Assembly: GCF_018873765.1 (NCBI RefSeq)
Contig: NC_057926.1
Coordinates: 46,429,043-46,493,042 of the forward strand
Direction of reading: 5' to 3'
Source: Telopea speciosissima
Lineage: Eukaryota; Streptophyta; Magnoliopsida; Proteales; Proteaceae
DNA: 64,000 nucleotides
Made by a program: the position numbers and the translations under genes
Notes under the pieces: model-generated
What the model saw: only the letters and a program-made list of their open reading frames with translations
Databases searched by the model: none
What the model was told of the DNA's origin: nothing
Part shown: positions 36,190 through 47,888 of the stretch, in pieces
Layout: the number at the start of each line of letters is the position of its first letter
Numbering within the stretch: the first letter of the stretch is position 1

Positions 36190-37265
36190 CAATATTGGGT
36201 TTAGGGTTTAGGGTATTGGGTTTAGGTTACAGGTTTAGAGATTAGGGATTAGGGTTTAGGGTTAATTGTTTAGGGTGTAGGTTATAGTTTAGGGTTTATG
36301 ATTTAGGGTTTAGGGTTTAGGGTGTAGGTTATAGGGTTTAGGGTTTACGGTTTATTGTTTAGGGTTTAGGTTTAGGGTAGGGTTTAGGGTTTAGGGTTTA
36401 GGTTATATGGGGTTTAGGGTTTAGAGTTTAGGGTTTAGGGTTTTGGGTTTATGGTTAAGAGTTTAGGGTTTAGGGTATAAAGTTTAGGGTTTAGGGTTTA
36501 GGGTATATGGTTTAGGGTTTAGGGTTTAGGGTTTAGGGTTTAGGGTTTAGGGTTTAGGTTTAGGGTTTAGGGTTTAGGGTTTGGGGTTTAGGCTTTAGGG
36601 TTTAGGGTTTAGGGTTTAGGATTTGGGGTTATTATTATAGGGTATAGTGTATAGGGTTTAGGGTTTAGGATTTGGGGTTATTATTATAGGGTATAGTGTA
36701 TAGGGTTTAGGGTTTTAGGGTTTAGGAGTTATGGTTTGGGGTTTAGGGTTTAGGGTATAGTTTATTAGGGTTTAGGGTTTGGAGTTTAGGGTTGGTTTAT
36801 GGATCATGGATGGGGTTTAGGGTTTAGGTTATAGGGTATAGGTATCGGGTTTTGGGTTTAGTGTATTGGGTTACGGGTTACGGGTTATGGGTTTAGAATT
36901 TAGGTTATAGGGTTTAGGGTTTAGGGAGGGTTATAAGGTTTAGGGTTTACAATTTATGGTTTAGTGTTTAGGTTATTGGATATAGGGTTTATTGTTTAGG
37001 GTTTAGGGTTTTGGGTTTGGGGTTTATAGATTAGGGTTTAGGTTATAAAGTTTAGGGTTTAGGTCATAGGGTATAGGGTATGGGGTATAGGCTCTAGGGT
37101 TTTAGGGCTATAGGGTTTAGTGTTAAGGGTATAGGGTTTTCGGTTTAGGGTTTAGGGTATAAGGTATAGGGTATAGGGTATAGAGTATAGGGTTTAGGGT
37201 TTAGGTTATAAGGTTGGTTTAGGGTTTAGGTTATAGGGTATACGGCATAGGGTTTAGGGTTTAGT
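36190..37265. repeat. Interstitial telomere-like repeat (TTTAGGG)n
   Basis: About 1.1 kb of degenerate TTTAGGG, the Arabidopsis-type telomere unit, in one orientation. The best-preserved run is around 36,500-36,570; elsewhere units vary to TATAGGG, TTTGGGG and TTACGGG. A 60-bp segment (GGTTATTATTATAGGGTATA) is duplicated at about 36,627 and 36,676. The tract ends sharply at ordinary sequence near 37,266. Confidence 0.95.
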
Positions 37266-38076
37266 TAACCAGGTTTCTTACACTAGGTATGGGCTTGTTT
37301 ATATTAGGTTTGTAATCGAGGTCAAGAATTTATTCGGGCAACAATCAGCCTTTAAACAGGTTATTCGGCTATAATGAAATTGTAAACATGTCATAAACGA
37401 GTTGATTAATTTATAAACAGTCTAATTAAGCTACAACAAAGGATAACAATCTTTAATCTTTTACCAATATGCTTTTCTCAAACCAGGTCAATGTAATAGA
37501 TAAAAAATTCTTTTTAACCATTTTTTCCATTACATCCTCTTTCATATGGATGACTAGAAATCAATGCAGCTTTCTCCAACAAACACCCAACCCTTTCCTA
37601 CTCATGTATAAATATCCAAAGATAGATCTCTAACCTAAAAATCCAACCATATACCGTACCAACCCCACTACCACCACCATCAGATACCTACAAACCATCT
37701 CTAGAACAATATTTGGTGAGCACACGGCCAGATGTGGTTTACTTTAATTTGTGGTGGAAGTTTCTCACATGATACAGGTCAAGCTAGTTGGGGTTATACA
37801 ACTGTATTAAATCATTCTTTTACCCTGACTTGTATGGATTTTGGTTTCACAAGAACTGCATAAGAAGCAAAAGTAAGAAGCCTCCTTCATTTTAGGCATA
37901 AATTGTATCAAAGGCTTTACAGATAAGAACCTGGAGATATGGACAGATTGCGAAGACTTGGTTCGTTGGTTTACAATAGATATTTTGAAATGGTCATGGG
38001 AGATTTTCACTTTATTATGGGATATACATTCTACTCTCAAAACTTTTGGTTCTATAAATATTGTTAAAAATAAATA
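37266..38076. other. Non-coding, no gene seen
   Basis: AT-rich DNA without domain-bearing ORFs or clear repeats. Confidence 0.4.
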
Positions 38077-40036
38077 GGAAAAATTACTTGGACACCCCCT
38101 AAACTATGGCCATTTTGCTTAGACTCCAATTTTTCAAACAATTACTTGAACACCCCTTATATTTTATCATTTCCTTCAAGTAGGTCATGTCTGTTAGTTA
38201 AGTGATGATGTCATCCGTTAAATTTTTTGTAATGTCTAAACTACCCTTAAAAGGTAGTGAAGTGACCCTTTTACCCTCTTCCTCATTCTTCTTCTCCTTC
38301 TTCTCCTTCCTGCAATCTAATGATTTCAGATTCAAACCCTAATCGATTTCAAAAAAAATTCTCTGTTCTTAAACAAATTTCTAATCAAAATAACCCAAAC
38401 CCTTAATTGATTTCAGATTCAAACCCTAATAAATCTCTCCAGAATCTTCTAACAGAAAAATATTATCTACCGTGGTTTTTGCCTCAGGGAGGGAATAGCT
38501 GGGATTGAAACAGAACAAGAATTAGTAGTAGAAACCTTTACACCGTAGAATTGCGATTGTGATGATTGGGAGAGAATGAAGATGATTTATGAAGTCTGAA
38601 CCCTCCTTTTCCCTCTCGCTGTTCTACACTTCTAGGGCAAGAGAAGATACACATGCTTCCTTTCTGGGTTTGAAGAAATCAAATTTTGGACTTTGAAATA
38701 TAACGGTGTTCGCTCGAGGGATTCAAGTTTAGACTGACGTGAATTTGAAAGATTTCTCCTTTATGTTATTTCCGTTCGATCTGCTATTGATGGAATAAAA
38801 TAGATCAAAAAGATTAATTTTTGCTGATTTTTCATGGAATCAATGCTTACTTGCTTAAATGGAACGACTTGGGATTCCTCTGTTCATAGAGGTAAAAACC
38901 TCAATTCTCTCCTTTTGAATCTCAAAATTTGCATCTATTTTGTCATTTCTCCCTCTGGTTCCTATAACTAATATTTTTTGTTACTCTTCTCTTTTTCTGA
39001 CCACTATAATCTGCCTAGAATTCCATCACATAGTTTCTCCCTAATTTCAGATATCGAAACCTTTTGCTTTCGGCTGAATTGCTCCCTAATTCAACTCCAT
39101 AATTTCAGTTTTTTTCCTTACTTCAGTTTCATGTTAATCTGCTAAAACCAGTCCTTTAATTTTTTTTGTTTTCTACTTAGCTTGGGGACTTATCGCTCTG
39201 CAACTCCACCCCTACTCCCTCTAGGGTTCCACCAATTTTAAAAAAAAAGAGAAGAAGAAGAAGAAGAGCAGAGAGGGCGAGAAACCGAGAATCACTCCCA
39301 TCCTGCTCCTTCAACCTCTACCGGACAGCCCATCGATTTAATATAATTTATTTCAAAAGAATATATATAGGTGTGTGTTAGCACTCTTGCAGGATTGTCT
39401 GGATGAGGCGATGAGCCAATAAAGCTTTAAAGATCCGTTCTCGTTATGGCAGCAGCTCCTCGAACCCCAGCCACTGAAACTAAAAGAAGGGATTGGGCAT
39501 TCGCAGAAACCCTAATTTCTTCTCTCTCTTATCTAGGGCTTGCAACTGAAAATTACCCCTTTAAAACAGATCCGATTTTATCTGTTTTCTTTGCTCACTG
39601 TGAACTGAAGTCGAAGAAGCCACTGTTGCTAAAGCTCCCACTGTTGTGCATCAGATTTGCAACTCCATTGTTACCGCCAGGTACAGATTCAGATGTAGGT
39701 ACTCTGGACTTGCGATTTAGGTGAGTTAATACCTGGACTTCAGAGGCGCTAGATTTGGGCATCGAGTTCTAAAATCCCCTGTTGATTGGGTTCGTATGAG
39801 GTTAAGAAGAAGAAGAAGAAGAAGAAGAAGAGGAGGAAGAAGAAGAAGGGTACTTTGGTAATTTTAATTTTACTGTTTTCTATCAGAAGGTGATAAGGGT
39901 GTAATAGATATTTTTATTTAAACACTAACAGCAGACTAACACAGTCAGGTTTCGGGGGGTGTCAAGTAATTATTTCAAACGTTGGTAATCGTAAACAAAA
40001 TGGCCATAGTATAGGGGGTGTCCAAGTAATTTTTCC
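38077..40036. mobile_element. Non-autonomous Mutator-type element, 1.96 kb
   Basis: The termini GGAAAAATTACTTGGACACC and its inverted match extend for roughly 90 bp (both arms also share CTATGGCCATTTTG and ATTACTTGACACCCC-like boxes). The element is flanked by AAATAAATA at 38,068-38,076 and 40,037-40,045, a perfect 9-bp duplication. No transposase is seen. The interior has a 92-codon ORF at 39,446-39,724 that ends at a splice-donor-like AG-GTGAGT, and a GAA/AAG microsatellite near 39,810. Confidence 0.93.
39446..39724 (+). other. ORF inside the Mutator-type element, possible captured exon
   Basis: Encodes MAAAPRTPATETKRRDWAFA and on to 92 codons with ordinary amino-acid composition. Its last codons run into AGGTGAGT, a good splice-donor consensus, which would fit a captured 5' exon. 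Nothing in it is recognised, and it may be chance. Confidence 0.25.
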
Positions 40037-40968
40037 AAATAAATAAATCCTTTATCTCTATCTCAATCGGCTACGCATCCTTGTATCAGACAATGTTTGC
40101 TCTTTTCCATTTAATAATTAAAGTCTTTTATTTAGCCAGCAAAAAAAAAACCAAATGATAACATAGTCAATCCCAATCGTTTATCGATGTGGACTGGGAC
40201 CACCCATAGGGTTACAACCAAACACTATGAACTCCCAAACAATATTTAATCTAGGCCCAACACTAGACCATTTAGTAACCGATCGGTCTGATTTTAAGCT
40301 TTAACAAATCAGTTCCAATTGGGCTGAATTGACCAAACCAACATTGGCCAACTTTTAAGATCTCTTTTGACATCTCTAGTCTAGCACAAATTTGTGTCAC
40401 AAGGAAAAATGATGTGATAAATAGAGAGGGCGTGGCCTTGATTAGTCACATGTCAAATTTCAGAGCCTAATTCAATAATAAAAAAATATAAAAAAACCCA
40501 GCGTATTGGCACATCTTCATGTTGTCCATGCAATGACTTTTTTTTATGAAAATAAATCTATCCAATGACTATTTAGTACTCCAAAGTCCATCCATTATTA
40601 GTTTACTAATTTTTCAATGCTTCATTTTCCCTCATTGCAAACCATGTTGAAATCAAAATTCGACACGTGAGCATGAGAACTTAGGGATTACCCGCTCACA
40701 AAATTTCAATCCCATCTAACCTGCCACATGGCAAATATATGCATGCAGACCAAGAATATGTTCCTAGTCCGCTGTTAAAAGAACCCACGCCGTTTTCTTT
40801 TGTTTTGTTGTTATGGATGGTGGGTGGGTAAGCGCTTGTCCACTCCTAATCTGGAGTTAAAAGCAATCACATTGAAGAAACAAATATGGGATCGAAGAAC
40901 GGCACCCGGTCCATGCCTCCGCTGCGTCCAGACCCAAGGACTTGCAAAATGATCATCGCATCCCCCTA
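40037..40968. other. Non-coding, no gene seen
   Basis: AT-rich intergenic DNA. No ORF with recognisable content. Confidence 0.4.
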
Positions 40969-41160
40969 AAAAGAGGACCTGGCTCCTATCCAGCGATGGC
41001 AGGAGCTGGAGGGTCCAAAAACAGGGTTGGGGTGGTCATCTTACATGTGGGGCCCAAGTGAAACCCACCTATGAAATGACCATCCCAATCCCTGATTTTG
41101 TTGTCGTTTAGTGGGGCTGGACAATCCAGCTTCTGCTACAGTTGGACAGAATCCTTTTCC
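40969..41160. mobile_element. MITE family 2, copy 1
   Basis: An inverted-repeat element of about 190 bp. The left arm has GATGGCAGGAGCTGGAGGGTCC and the right arm on the reverse strand GTAGCAGAAGCTGGATTGTCC. A central block with GGGGCCCAAGTGAAACCCACC and AAATGACC is shared with copies at 48,530 and 53,627. Boundaries are set by alignment to those copies. Confidence 0.75.
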
Positions 41161-42296
41161 CTAGAGGGAATGGAATGATCAAGAGTACAGCATCATTTTG
41201 CACGCCCATGTCTGGTCACAGGGGTGACGTGGGCTGCGCGACTGAGTGGCATTCTTTCTCCCAACAAATATATATATATATATATATGCTAATTTATGGA
41301 TGTCAACGTAGTTAGACTCAATGACGGAATTAACCAAAAGCGGTTCAGTATGGGATCAGTATTCTATTGCCAAATCAAGCTTGGCCAGGCTCAGGTTAAA
41401 GATGGAAGACACGACAAGTTTGTTAACGATGTCAATGCTTATTTTTAGCACACAACGATCTTGGCTTCGGACAGGGTTCAATAAAACCAAAACCAAATTC
41501 CTGCCATCCCCCTCTGCTAAAACTTTGGACGAATTTAAGTGGGAAAAGAATCACAGTGCCTACTACAATACTGCATGTGCAAGGGCAAACAGGAACCAAA
41601 AATGCTTCCACTACACATGTAAAGATCATTGCAACATGCATGTATCACTCATCTGAACCAACATTTGGTAATGAAATTAGATTGAAGTTTAAGCTGTCAT
41701 AAAATCCAACAAAGGTTGAACTCACAGATGTTGACAATCAATTAGTCCGATTGCTGCCAAAATGTCCAACGAGATCCAAGGCATCTCCTGCAAACTCCAA
41801 CGGAAACGAAGGTTTTGAAAAAGATACAGACAAGATTGTAAGGAGAGAGGGGGAAAAAATTGCTCATGTGTGAGACCGGATTTCAGACTTGTGGAGGCGA
41901 CCATTGTGGTCTTGAATAGCATCGGTGAGGGTTCCACCGGAGATATGGCCAAAACAAAATCTACGCCCCGCCTCTGTTAGGGCGGTGTTGCAGGAAAAGG
42001 TTGTCATTTTCATCATTTTTTTTTATCAAACGGTTGCAGGAGCAGGGTGGGGGCGGAGTGTCAGGAAAGGGGTTGCAGAAAGAGGGTAAAAGGGTCATCT
42101 CACAAGAATTCAGGGTTAGTTTGGAAATTATAAAAAATATTACTAAGCCATATCACCACTTAATAGAGGGACGCTAAAGACAAAGGTGTAATAGTAATTT
42201 TTTGCAAACTAAAAGGGGTTAGAGTGTAATTGGGGAAAATGAAGGGGAGGAAGGTGTAATTAGGCCATAGTATAAGGGAGGGCATGTGATTTTCTC
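41161..42296. other. Non-coding, no supported gene
   Basis: Holds an AT microsatellite (41,270-41,288) and a 111-codon ORF at 41,321 with no recognisable domain that I do not accept as a gene. A GC-richer stretch at about 41,960-42,070 has no clear structure. Confidence 0.4.
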
Positions 42297-43042
42297 TATT
42301 ATAAAAGATTAGTTTAATTAAAATTTTACCATTCTACTGAGTAAAAAAGGAGACAATAACCAAAATGATTGAATTAAACTAATTCAGATAATAGTTGGAA
42401 AACTGGGTTTTACCTAGATCGAGTCATTCGAGTAAAGTAGAATTTTTGGAAAACCTGGTCAAGGTAAAAATTGATGAGACTCGATCATAAATCGTCCGAG
42501 TCAAATAAGCTTTAGAATTTTTACCTGAGACATGACAGACTTGGAGAGTTTAATAAATTTTTTTTAAAAACCATAAAGTCGATTCACTTAGAAACTAGAG
42601 TTGAGATAAATCCGTATTCTTAAAAAATAAGAAACCCTCAACTCCTCATCTCCCTTCTCTTATTCAATTGTATAAATTCAAAATAAATTGATATTTGATT
42701 CCTGATTTTTTTCATATTTTTTATTTTTTTATATATATTTATTGTATTAAAAAATAAGAAAAAAATGTGACTCGCATCGACCAGTGATAACAAAGCCGAA
42801 TCACCAATTTCTCTGAAAGACAAGTCAAGTAAGAAAACCTGGTTTTCCAACTATATTTTAGGAAAAAGAGAGCGTTACCTGGTCACATGCGGTGTGCAGC
42901 CCTAGCGTCCAGACACAGGACTGGACCACACCCCATGGATGGTGTGAGATCGACTTTGGTGGTTAAATGTCATTGGAGAGGATCTGGACTCACACAAAAT
43001 AATCACTGTGCTCTTGAGGATTTCCGCCTTTTCATAGGAGTG
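42297..43042. repeat. Upstream half of segmental duplication, copy A
   Basis: Aligns with 51,297-52,182. Shared landmarks in order are TTATAAAAGATTAGTTTAAT, CAATAACCAAA, GAATTAAACTAATTCA, ATAGTTGGAAAA, GATCGAGTC, ATAAGAAACCC and CTTTTCATAG. It is the far upstream flank of chitinase A, separated from the gene by about 2.3 kb of later insertions. Confidence 0.85.
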
Positions 43043-43069
43043 TGGTCTATGTTGGGGAAAAAACGGCCA

Positions 43070-43667
43070 AACCAGTTTCCCCCTTGTGTGTAGGTTACGA
43101 GAGGAAATATGACAACACTTCCAATACTATTCACTTGAACAGTAACTATGAATAGGATACGTGAATAGTAACTATGCGGGTCCCACTAAAATATAAAGTA
43201 ACAGAAAATAAAAATACATACCAGAATTTTTACGTGGAAAACCCTTCTGCAACCAAAGGGACAAACCACGGGACCTCGTCTAGTCAAAATTTCCACTATA
43301 AATCCATGGGATTACAACTTCTCTAGTTACTACTAGAGGATTACAACATCAAGAAAAACCCTCTTGGATAAACACAAAAAACTCACCAAATGGGTGGAAC
43401 TACAAGAGTACAACACTCGTACAAGAATCGTTGGAACCTAGTTCTCTCATTCTTGCGATCACGTACTCTCTTACTGGGAGAAGGTTTTTCTCTCTCAACT
43501 TCTTCACTCTTCACCCCTCTCCCTCGTCCCTATTTATAGGATACAAAGGAGAGAAGAAAGCTTTGGTTTCTTCATCCCATGTCTGTGCCGAACAGGTAGG
43601 TGGGGGTTGTGCCAACTATGGCAGAAACCCCCTCTCTAATCTTCTATCCGTTCATTAATGGGTTGTA
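43070..43667 (-). repeat. Copia-like LTR sequence, tentative
   Basis: The reverse strand contains GGGTTTTCCACGTAAAAA (plus position about 43,228-43,248), a phrase common in plant Ty1/copia LTRs, and the plus strand has a TATA-like TCCCTATTTATAGG near 43,527. A direct repeat GAATAGTAACTATG occurs at about 43,136 and 43,162. It lies only in copy A of the duplication. Ends are not resolved. Confidence 0.4.
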
Positions 43668-43677
43668 TGCTCACTGT

Positions 43678-44742
43678 CATGGAACAAAAACTCGACCGAA
43701 ACCTGTCGAAACCACCGAGTTAACTCAGTTTCCCAGGTTTTCGAGATGAGTTGAAGCAGGATTTTATAAAATCCCTAGAATTGACCGGGTTTCGATGGTT
43801 TCGACTGGTTTTGACCATATTTCGGTGGTTTCAACACATATGTCCATCGAAACTAAGGAAAACTTGGCTCGAAACTAGGATAGACAAGTATTTATGCTAG
43901 AAACCAAGACAAATACTTAGTATTTATGCCAAAAACTGCCAAAAACCTGGACAGACACTTAGTTATGCCTAATATCATTTAAGTAAATGAATCATTTAAT
44001 TAAGATATTATTCATAAATAAGCAAATACCCCCTATTTGAATCCAATAAAAATAGTTAAAAAATCAAATTCCAAAAGAAAAAAAGTCAACCCCCTAGTTC
44101 AAGAACAAAAACTGGATTTTCGACAGTAAGCGCAATTTTCACTTTCTAATGTTGGGGTTTTTCTCAAATCTAAAATTTCATAAATCTTAATATGGTAAAA
44201 TATTGCTAAAACCAAAAGTGCAGTAAAATATTCATTTGTTTAGATGTCCAAATTTGTTTTTTCATTCAGAGCGATTTTGACAGTATTCGCGCACACCAAA
44301 TGAATTTTGATTGGTACATAACTCCTTCATTAATATAAATCAGATTTAAGCAATCTTTCGACTTATTGGAAAACTATCAAAACAAAGCTTTCTAACAAAT
44401 CCAAGATTGCTTAAATCTCATTTATATTGAAGAATTATGTTCCGGTCAAACCTTATTTGATACCATGTCCAAGAACAATATACAGTATCAAACTTGGATC
44501 AAAACCACAAGTAATATTTTTAGTGTTCTCTATGTGAAACTAATGCATGGATTGAGTTTAAAATGTAAAAAATAGACAATACAACAAGAATCAGGGCAAA
44601 AAAACAACTTCTGGGCCTCGAAACCAAGGTTCTAGTTAGCTTGGAGAAAGTCCCAAGTTTCGATCAAGATACGATCGAAATCGAAACAAACTTGTTTTCT
44701 GGTTGGTCGAAACCTAATCAAAACCCGGGTTTTAGAACCTTG
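43678..44742. mobile_element. Non-autonomous hAT-type element, copy 2, with TSD
   Basis: A 1,065-bp element. The left end is CATGGAACAAAAACTCG and the right end on the reverse strand CAAGGTTCTAAAACCCG. It is flanked by CTCACTGT (43,670-43,677 and 44,743-44,750), an 8-bp duplication as expected for hAT; two further matching bases would allow a 10-bp reading. It has no ORF of note and is homologous to 34,714-35,702 throughout. Confidence 0.88.
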
Positions 44743-44769
44743 CTCACTGTTCATCCCTCATCTCTTCTT

Positions 44770-45039
44770 TAGGGCTATAAACAGATCGGATTCGGCTCGG
44801 ATAGTGCTATATCAGCATCCGCATCCGATTAGCTATCGGACGGATTCAGATAGTGCTAAACGGATACGGACACGGATACGAATCAGATATTTTATCTGTT
44901 TACATGTAAATATAGCTTTTTGGATAACTATAGTCTATCCGTATCTGCATCCATTTAGCTTTCGGACGGATTCAGATAGTGCTAAATGGATACAGACACG
45001 GATACGAAAACGGATTTCGACTATTCATTTACATCCCTA
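44770..45039. mobile_element. hAT-type MITE with 8-bp TSD
   Basis: Ends TAGGGCTATAAACAGAT on the left and TAGGGATGTAAATGAATAG on the right (reverse strand), flanked by CTCTTCTT on both sides (44,762-44,769 and 45,040-45,047). The interior carries a direct repeat: CGGACGGATTCAGATAGTGC recurs at about 44,838 and 44,964, each followed by GGATAC and GACACGGATACGAA. A decayed relative lies at about 56,438-56,603. Confidence 0.9.
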
Positions 45040-45309
45040 CTCTTCTTCTTTTCAATTATTGTTCTTTGGCTATCTCCTTCTTTCTCTCTCTCCCCACTTC
45101 GTCTTGTCTTCTTCTTCTTTATTTTCTTCTTCATTTATTTAATTTTTTGGACTTTTTCTCTTCACCATCTTTGGACGGTGGATACAAATAGTGGAGAGAG
45201 AAAGTACATGGGCCCCTCCATGTGAGGAGGATCCCAGCAGTCTGTGTGTCTTGGGGGTAAGGCCTGCAAGCTGCACGTGACCAAACATTTCCTTCTCTCA
45301 TATTTCAGA

Positions 45310-45751
45310 TAAATTAATTCACCCGATTAGATTTCAATTCCTTGAACCATGATATATATAAACGGGGCAAATTAATGGAGAACCGGCCAAGGTACTTATT
45401 CCATTATCAAAACAAGCCAAGGTACTTATTCAAATAAAATCTTACAAAGACACGTATGGGGTGGCTCGTAGTTTGAGGAGATCTTTGTGATCATGGAGGA
45501 GTGGTAGTGGTAAGTCTAAAACTTTGCACACGCGGAAAATGTTTTAAATGAAAAAACTTTACACTATGTTTTCTTATCTTGTTCTTCTTCCTCTCATCCA
45601 AATCTTATCTTGTGGCTTGTCTCCACCTGCCTTTCGTTATCCAACCCTATTTGATTATTCAATTCTTTTACACTATAAATACCCCTTGGCCCTTGCCATT
45701 ATTGCTCCATCTCTCTCAGCTCATCCCATAAACATACACTGATACCAAAAG
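45310..45751 (+). promoter_or_regulatory. Chitinase A promoter and 5' leader
   Basis: Shares TTAGATTTCAATTCC, TCAAATAAAATCTTACAAA and GGCTCGTAGTTTGAGGA with the chitinase B upstream region. The TATA box TATAAAT is at 45,674-45,680, 72 bp before the ATG. The segment between 45,540 and the TATA is CT-rich. Confidence 0.7.
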
Positions 45752-46970
45752 ATGGGAAAAGCAGCGTATATCTTTCTTCTCTTCTCTTTCTCTTCCTTTT
45801 TAGTAGCTCTAGCAGAGCAATGTGGTACTCAAGCCGGTGGCGCCTTATGTCCGGGTGGTCTTTGTTGTAGCCAGTATGGTTGGTGTGGTACCACCTCTGA
45901 CTACTGTGGAAATGGCTGTCAAAGCCAATGCCCCGGTGGTGGTGGTGGTGGTGGCGGTGGCGGTGGTGGTTGTGGTGAAGGTGGTGGTGGTGATATTGGT
46001 TCTCTCATCAGTGAATCCCTTTTTGATGAAATGCTTCTACATCGAAATGATGGAGTTTGTCCTGGTAATGGGTTCTACACTTACGATGCTTTCGTTTCTT
46101 CCGCAAACTCCTGCGGCGGCTTCGCAACCACCGGCGATGATGAGACCCGTAAGGGGGAGATTGCTGCTTTTTTGGCTCAAACTTCCCATGAAACTACAGG
46201 TTAATTAGTTTAAGTAAATTTTTCTCTTAATTAGGACTAGATTGAGTTTAATTACTCTCGTTCTACAAATTAAGCATCATTAATTGTTTGTTTTCTAATG
46301 TGTAGGGGGATGGGCAACTGCACCTGGTGGCCCATTTGCTTGGGGATATTGTTTTCTGAGGGAGGTAGGCAACCCTGGTGACTATTGTGTAGCTAATGCT
46401 CAATGGCCGTGTGCTCCCGGTCAAAAGTATTTTGGGCGTGGACCCATCCAGATTTCTTAGTAAGTATTAATTAAAGTAACCTAATTAATTTATTAATAAC
46501 CCTTACTTAGTTAGTTAATATTTTTTGTTTAATTAATACATTTAATAATGCTTACTAGTTAATATTTTTGAATTTTCAGCAACTACAACTACGGCCAAGC
46601 AGGAGAAGCCCTAGGGTTGGACCTTCTCAACAATCCAGACCTTGTTGCAACTGACCCAAAAATTTCATTCGAGACAGCATTGTGGTTCTGGATGACACCC
46701 CAATCTCCAAAACCTTCATGTCATGATGTTATCACCGGCGTATGGACACCCAGCGCTGCCGACATCGCCGCCGGCCGTCTCCCCGGCTATGGAACTACTA
46801 CTAATATCATCAATGGAGGACTTGAATGTGGAAGAGGTTATGATGATAGGGTGGCTAATCGTATAGGATTTTATAAGAGGTACTGTGACATGTTTGGAAT
46901 TGGCTATGGTGACAATCTAGACTGCTATAACCAAGGCCCTTTTGGTTTTAGTCATCATTCTGCATCTTAA
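45752..46970 (+). CDS. Class I chitinase (hevein domain plus GH19), gene A
   Basis: Endochitinase that hydrolyses beta-1,4 N-acetylglucosamine polymers of fungal walls. Three exons: 45,752-46,199, 46,306-46,459 and 46,580-46,970, with GT-AG introns of 106 and 120 bp, coding 330 residues. Residues 1-21 are a signal peptide. Residues 22-61 are a hevein domain with eight cysteines ([13 protein letters not shown]). A glycine hinge of 12 Gly, then Cys74, Gly, Glu and four Gly leads into GH19. Catalytic glutamates are Glu147 (SHETTG) and Glu169 (CFLREVG), 22 residues apart as in barley chitinase. RGPIQIS and YNYNYG flank intron 2. The C-terminal tail GFSHHSAS could be a vacuolar extension (inference). 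The hinge is longer than in paralogue B and has an extra cysteine. A poly(A) signal AATAAA lies at 47,124. Confidence 0.95.
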
Positions 46971-47192
46971 TCCTTCACCTAAGTATGATCAAGGCAGCAC
47001 TAATCCTTCTGTAAGCTGCTAGCTACTGTCCTTTTGTTAACAAGCTGGGGTTAAATAGAGAAATCTGGTGACGTGTGTAATGATATGTGATAATTAAGAA
47101 TAAGTTCATTTTAATTATTGAACAATAAAGAATTAATTAATAGTATGCCAATCCCTTTAATTAAGATACAGTAGTACTTTTCTATACAAAAA
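46971..47192 (+). other. Chitinase A 3' flank, duplicated
   Basis: The 3' UTR-like sequence CACCTAAGTATGATCAAGGC, TAATCCTTCTGTAAGCT and GTAGTACTTTTCTATAC is shared with 48,236-48,468 and 55,167-55,411. It contains AATAAA at 47,124-47,129. Confidence 0.8.
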
Positions 47193-47325
47193 GCGGTGAA
47201 CCTAGTGCACGAGGCTTTCGCTATTATAAGGTGTGAGAAGGGTTATATAATCTACCCAATCGTATTGACCCCCTCTTTGTGGAGAAGCTATTTGAACCAA
47301 AATCACTCAAATAACCTTACTTAGC
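47193..47325 (-). mobile_element. Au-type SINE (reverse) in chitinase A 3' flank
   Basis: On the minus strand it resembles Au: a cattgtgacc-like start, GAAGCTTCTCCACAAAGAGG-type middle and AAGCCTCGTGCACTAGGTTC at the 3' end. It is degenerate but collinear with the SINEs at 48,469 and 55,412. Confidence 0.7.
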
Positions 47326-47888
47326 TATGTCCGGCGTGAGTATAAAATCTTATTCAAATTTGATATCATTTGGAGCTCGATCAGTTCAAAGAATCATTTT
47401 TTCAAGTCTCACACTCTTGTCGGACATTTTTTACTACTTTTCCAACAAAATTTGAACTTAATAACCATATGAATGGAAAGTACTCTCAGAGAAAGCTTCA
47501 TGTAGATGAACTTGAAGAAAGCTTCATGGAGATGTAAGGCCCAATAAAATCGACCATACGGATTAAAAATTATTAATATTTTAATTTTAAATCGTTAAAT
47601 TTCTTTCAAATAATAAAAATATAATCGGATGGTCCAAGGGCTGCCACATGCCTAGTCGCAGAGGCAGCCACATACGTACGGTAACACCTACAGCCAGGCC
47701 AAGGCTTGGGTTTGCGCTTGGCTGGGCCTCGCATGCACACAAGCCTGTGTGCACCCGTGCCTTAGTCCGAACCTGGGCCTTGAAATCCGGGTTTTTTTGG
47801 TGGCTATAAAACCCACCCACCTTTGGAAGCTCATAAGTTCCTCTAAGCGTCATTTATGAAAGCAAAAGAACATCTATCAATCAGAAAA
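47326..47888. other. Non-coding, no gene seen
   Basis: AT-rich start, then a GC-richer stretch (47,630-47,820) ending TGGCTATAAAACCCACC, a TATA-like box with no ORF downstream. No domain is recognised. Confidence 0.4.

Noticed and set aside
36190-37265. Chromosome end
   Set aside because: Ordinary sequence, including genes, continues for tens of kilobases on both sides and the repeats are degenerate.
41321-41656. 111-codon ORF as a gene
   Set aside because: No recognisable domain or homology I can name, no promoter or splice context, and its composition resembles random intergenic DNA.
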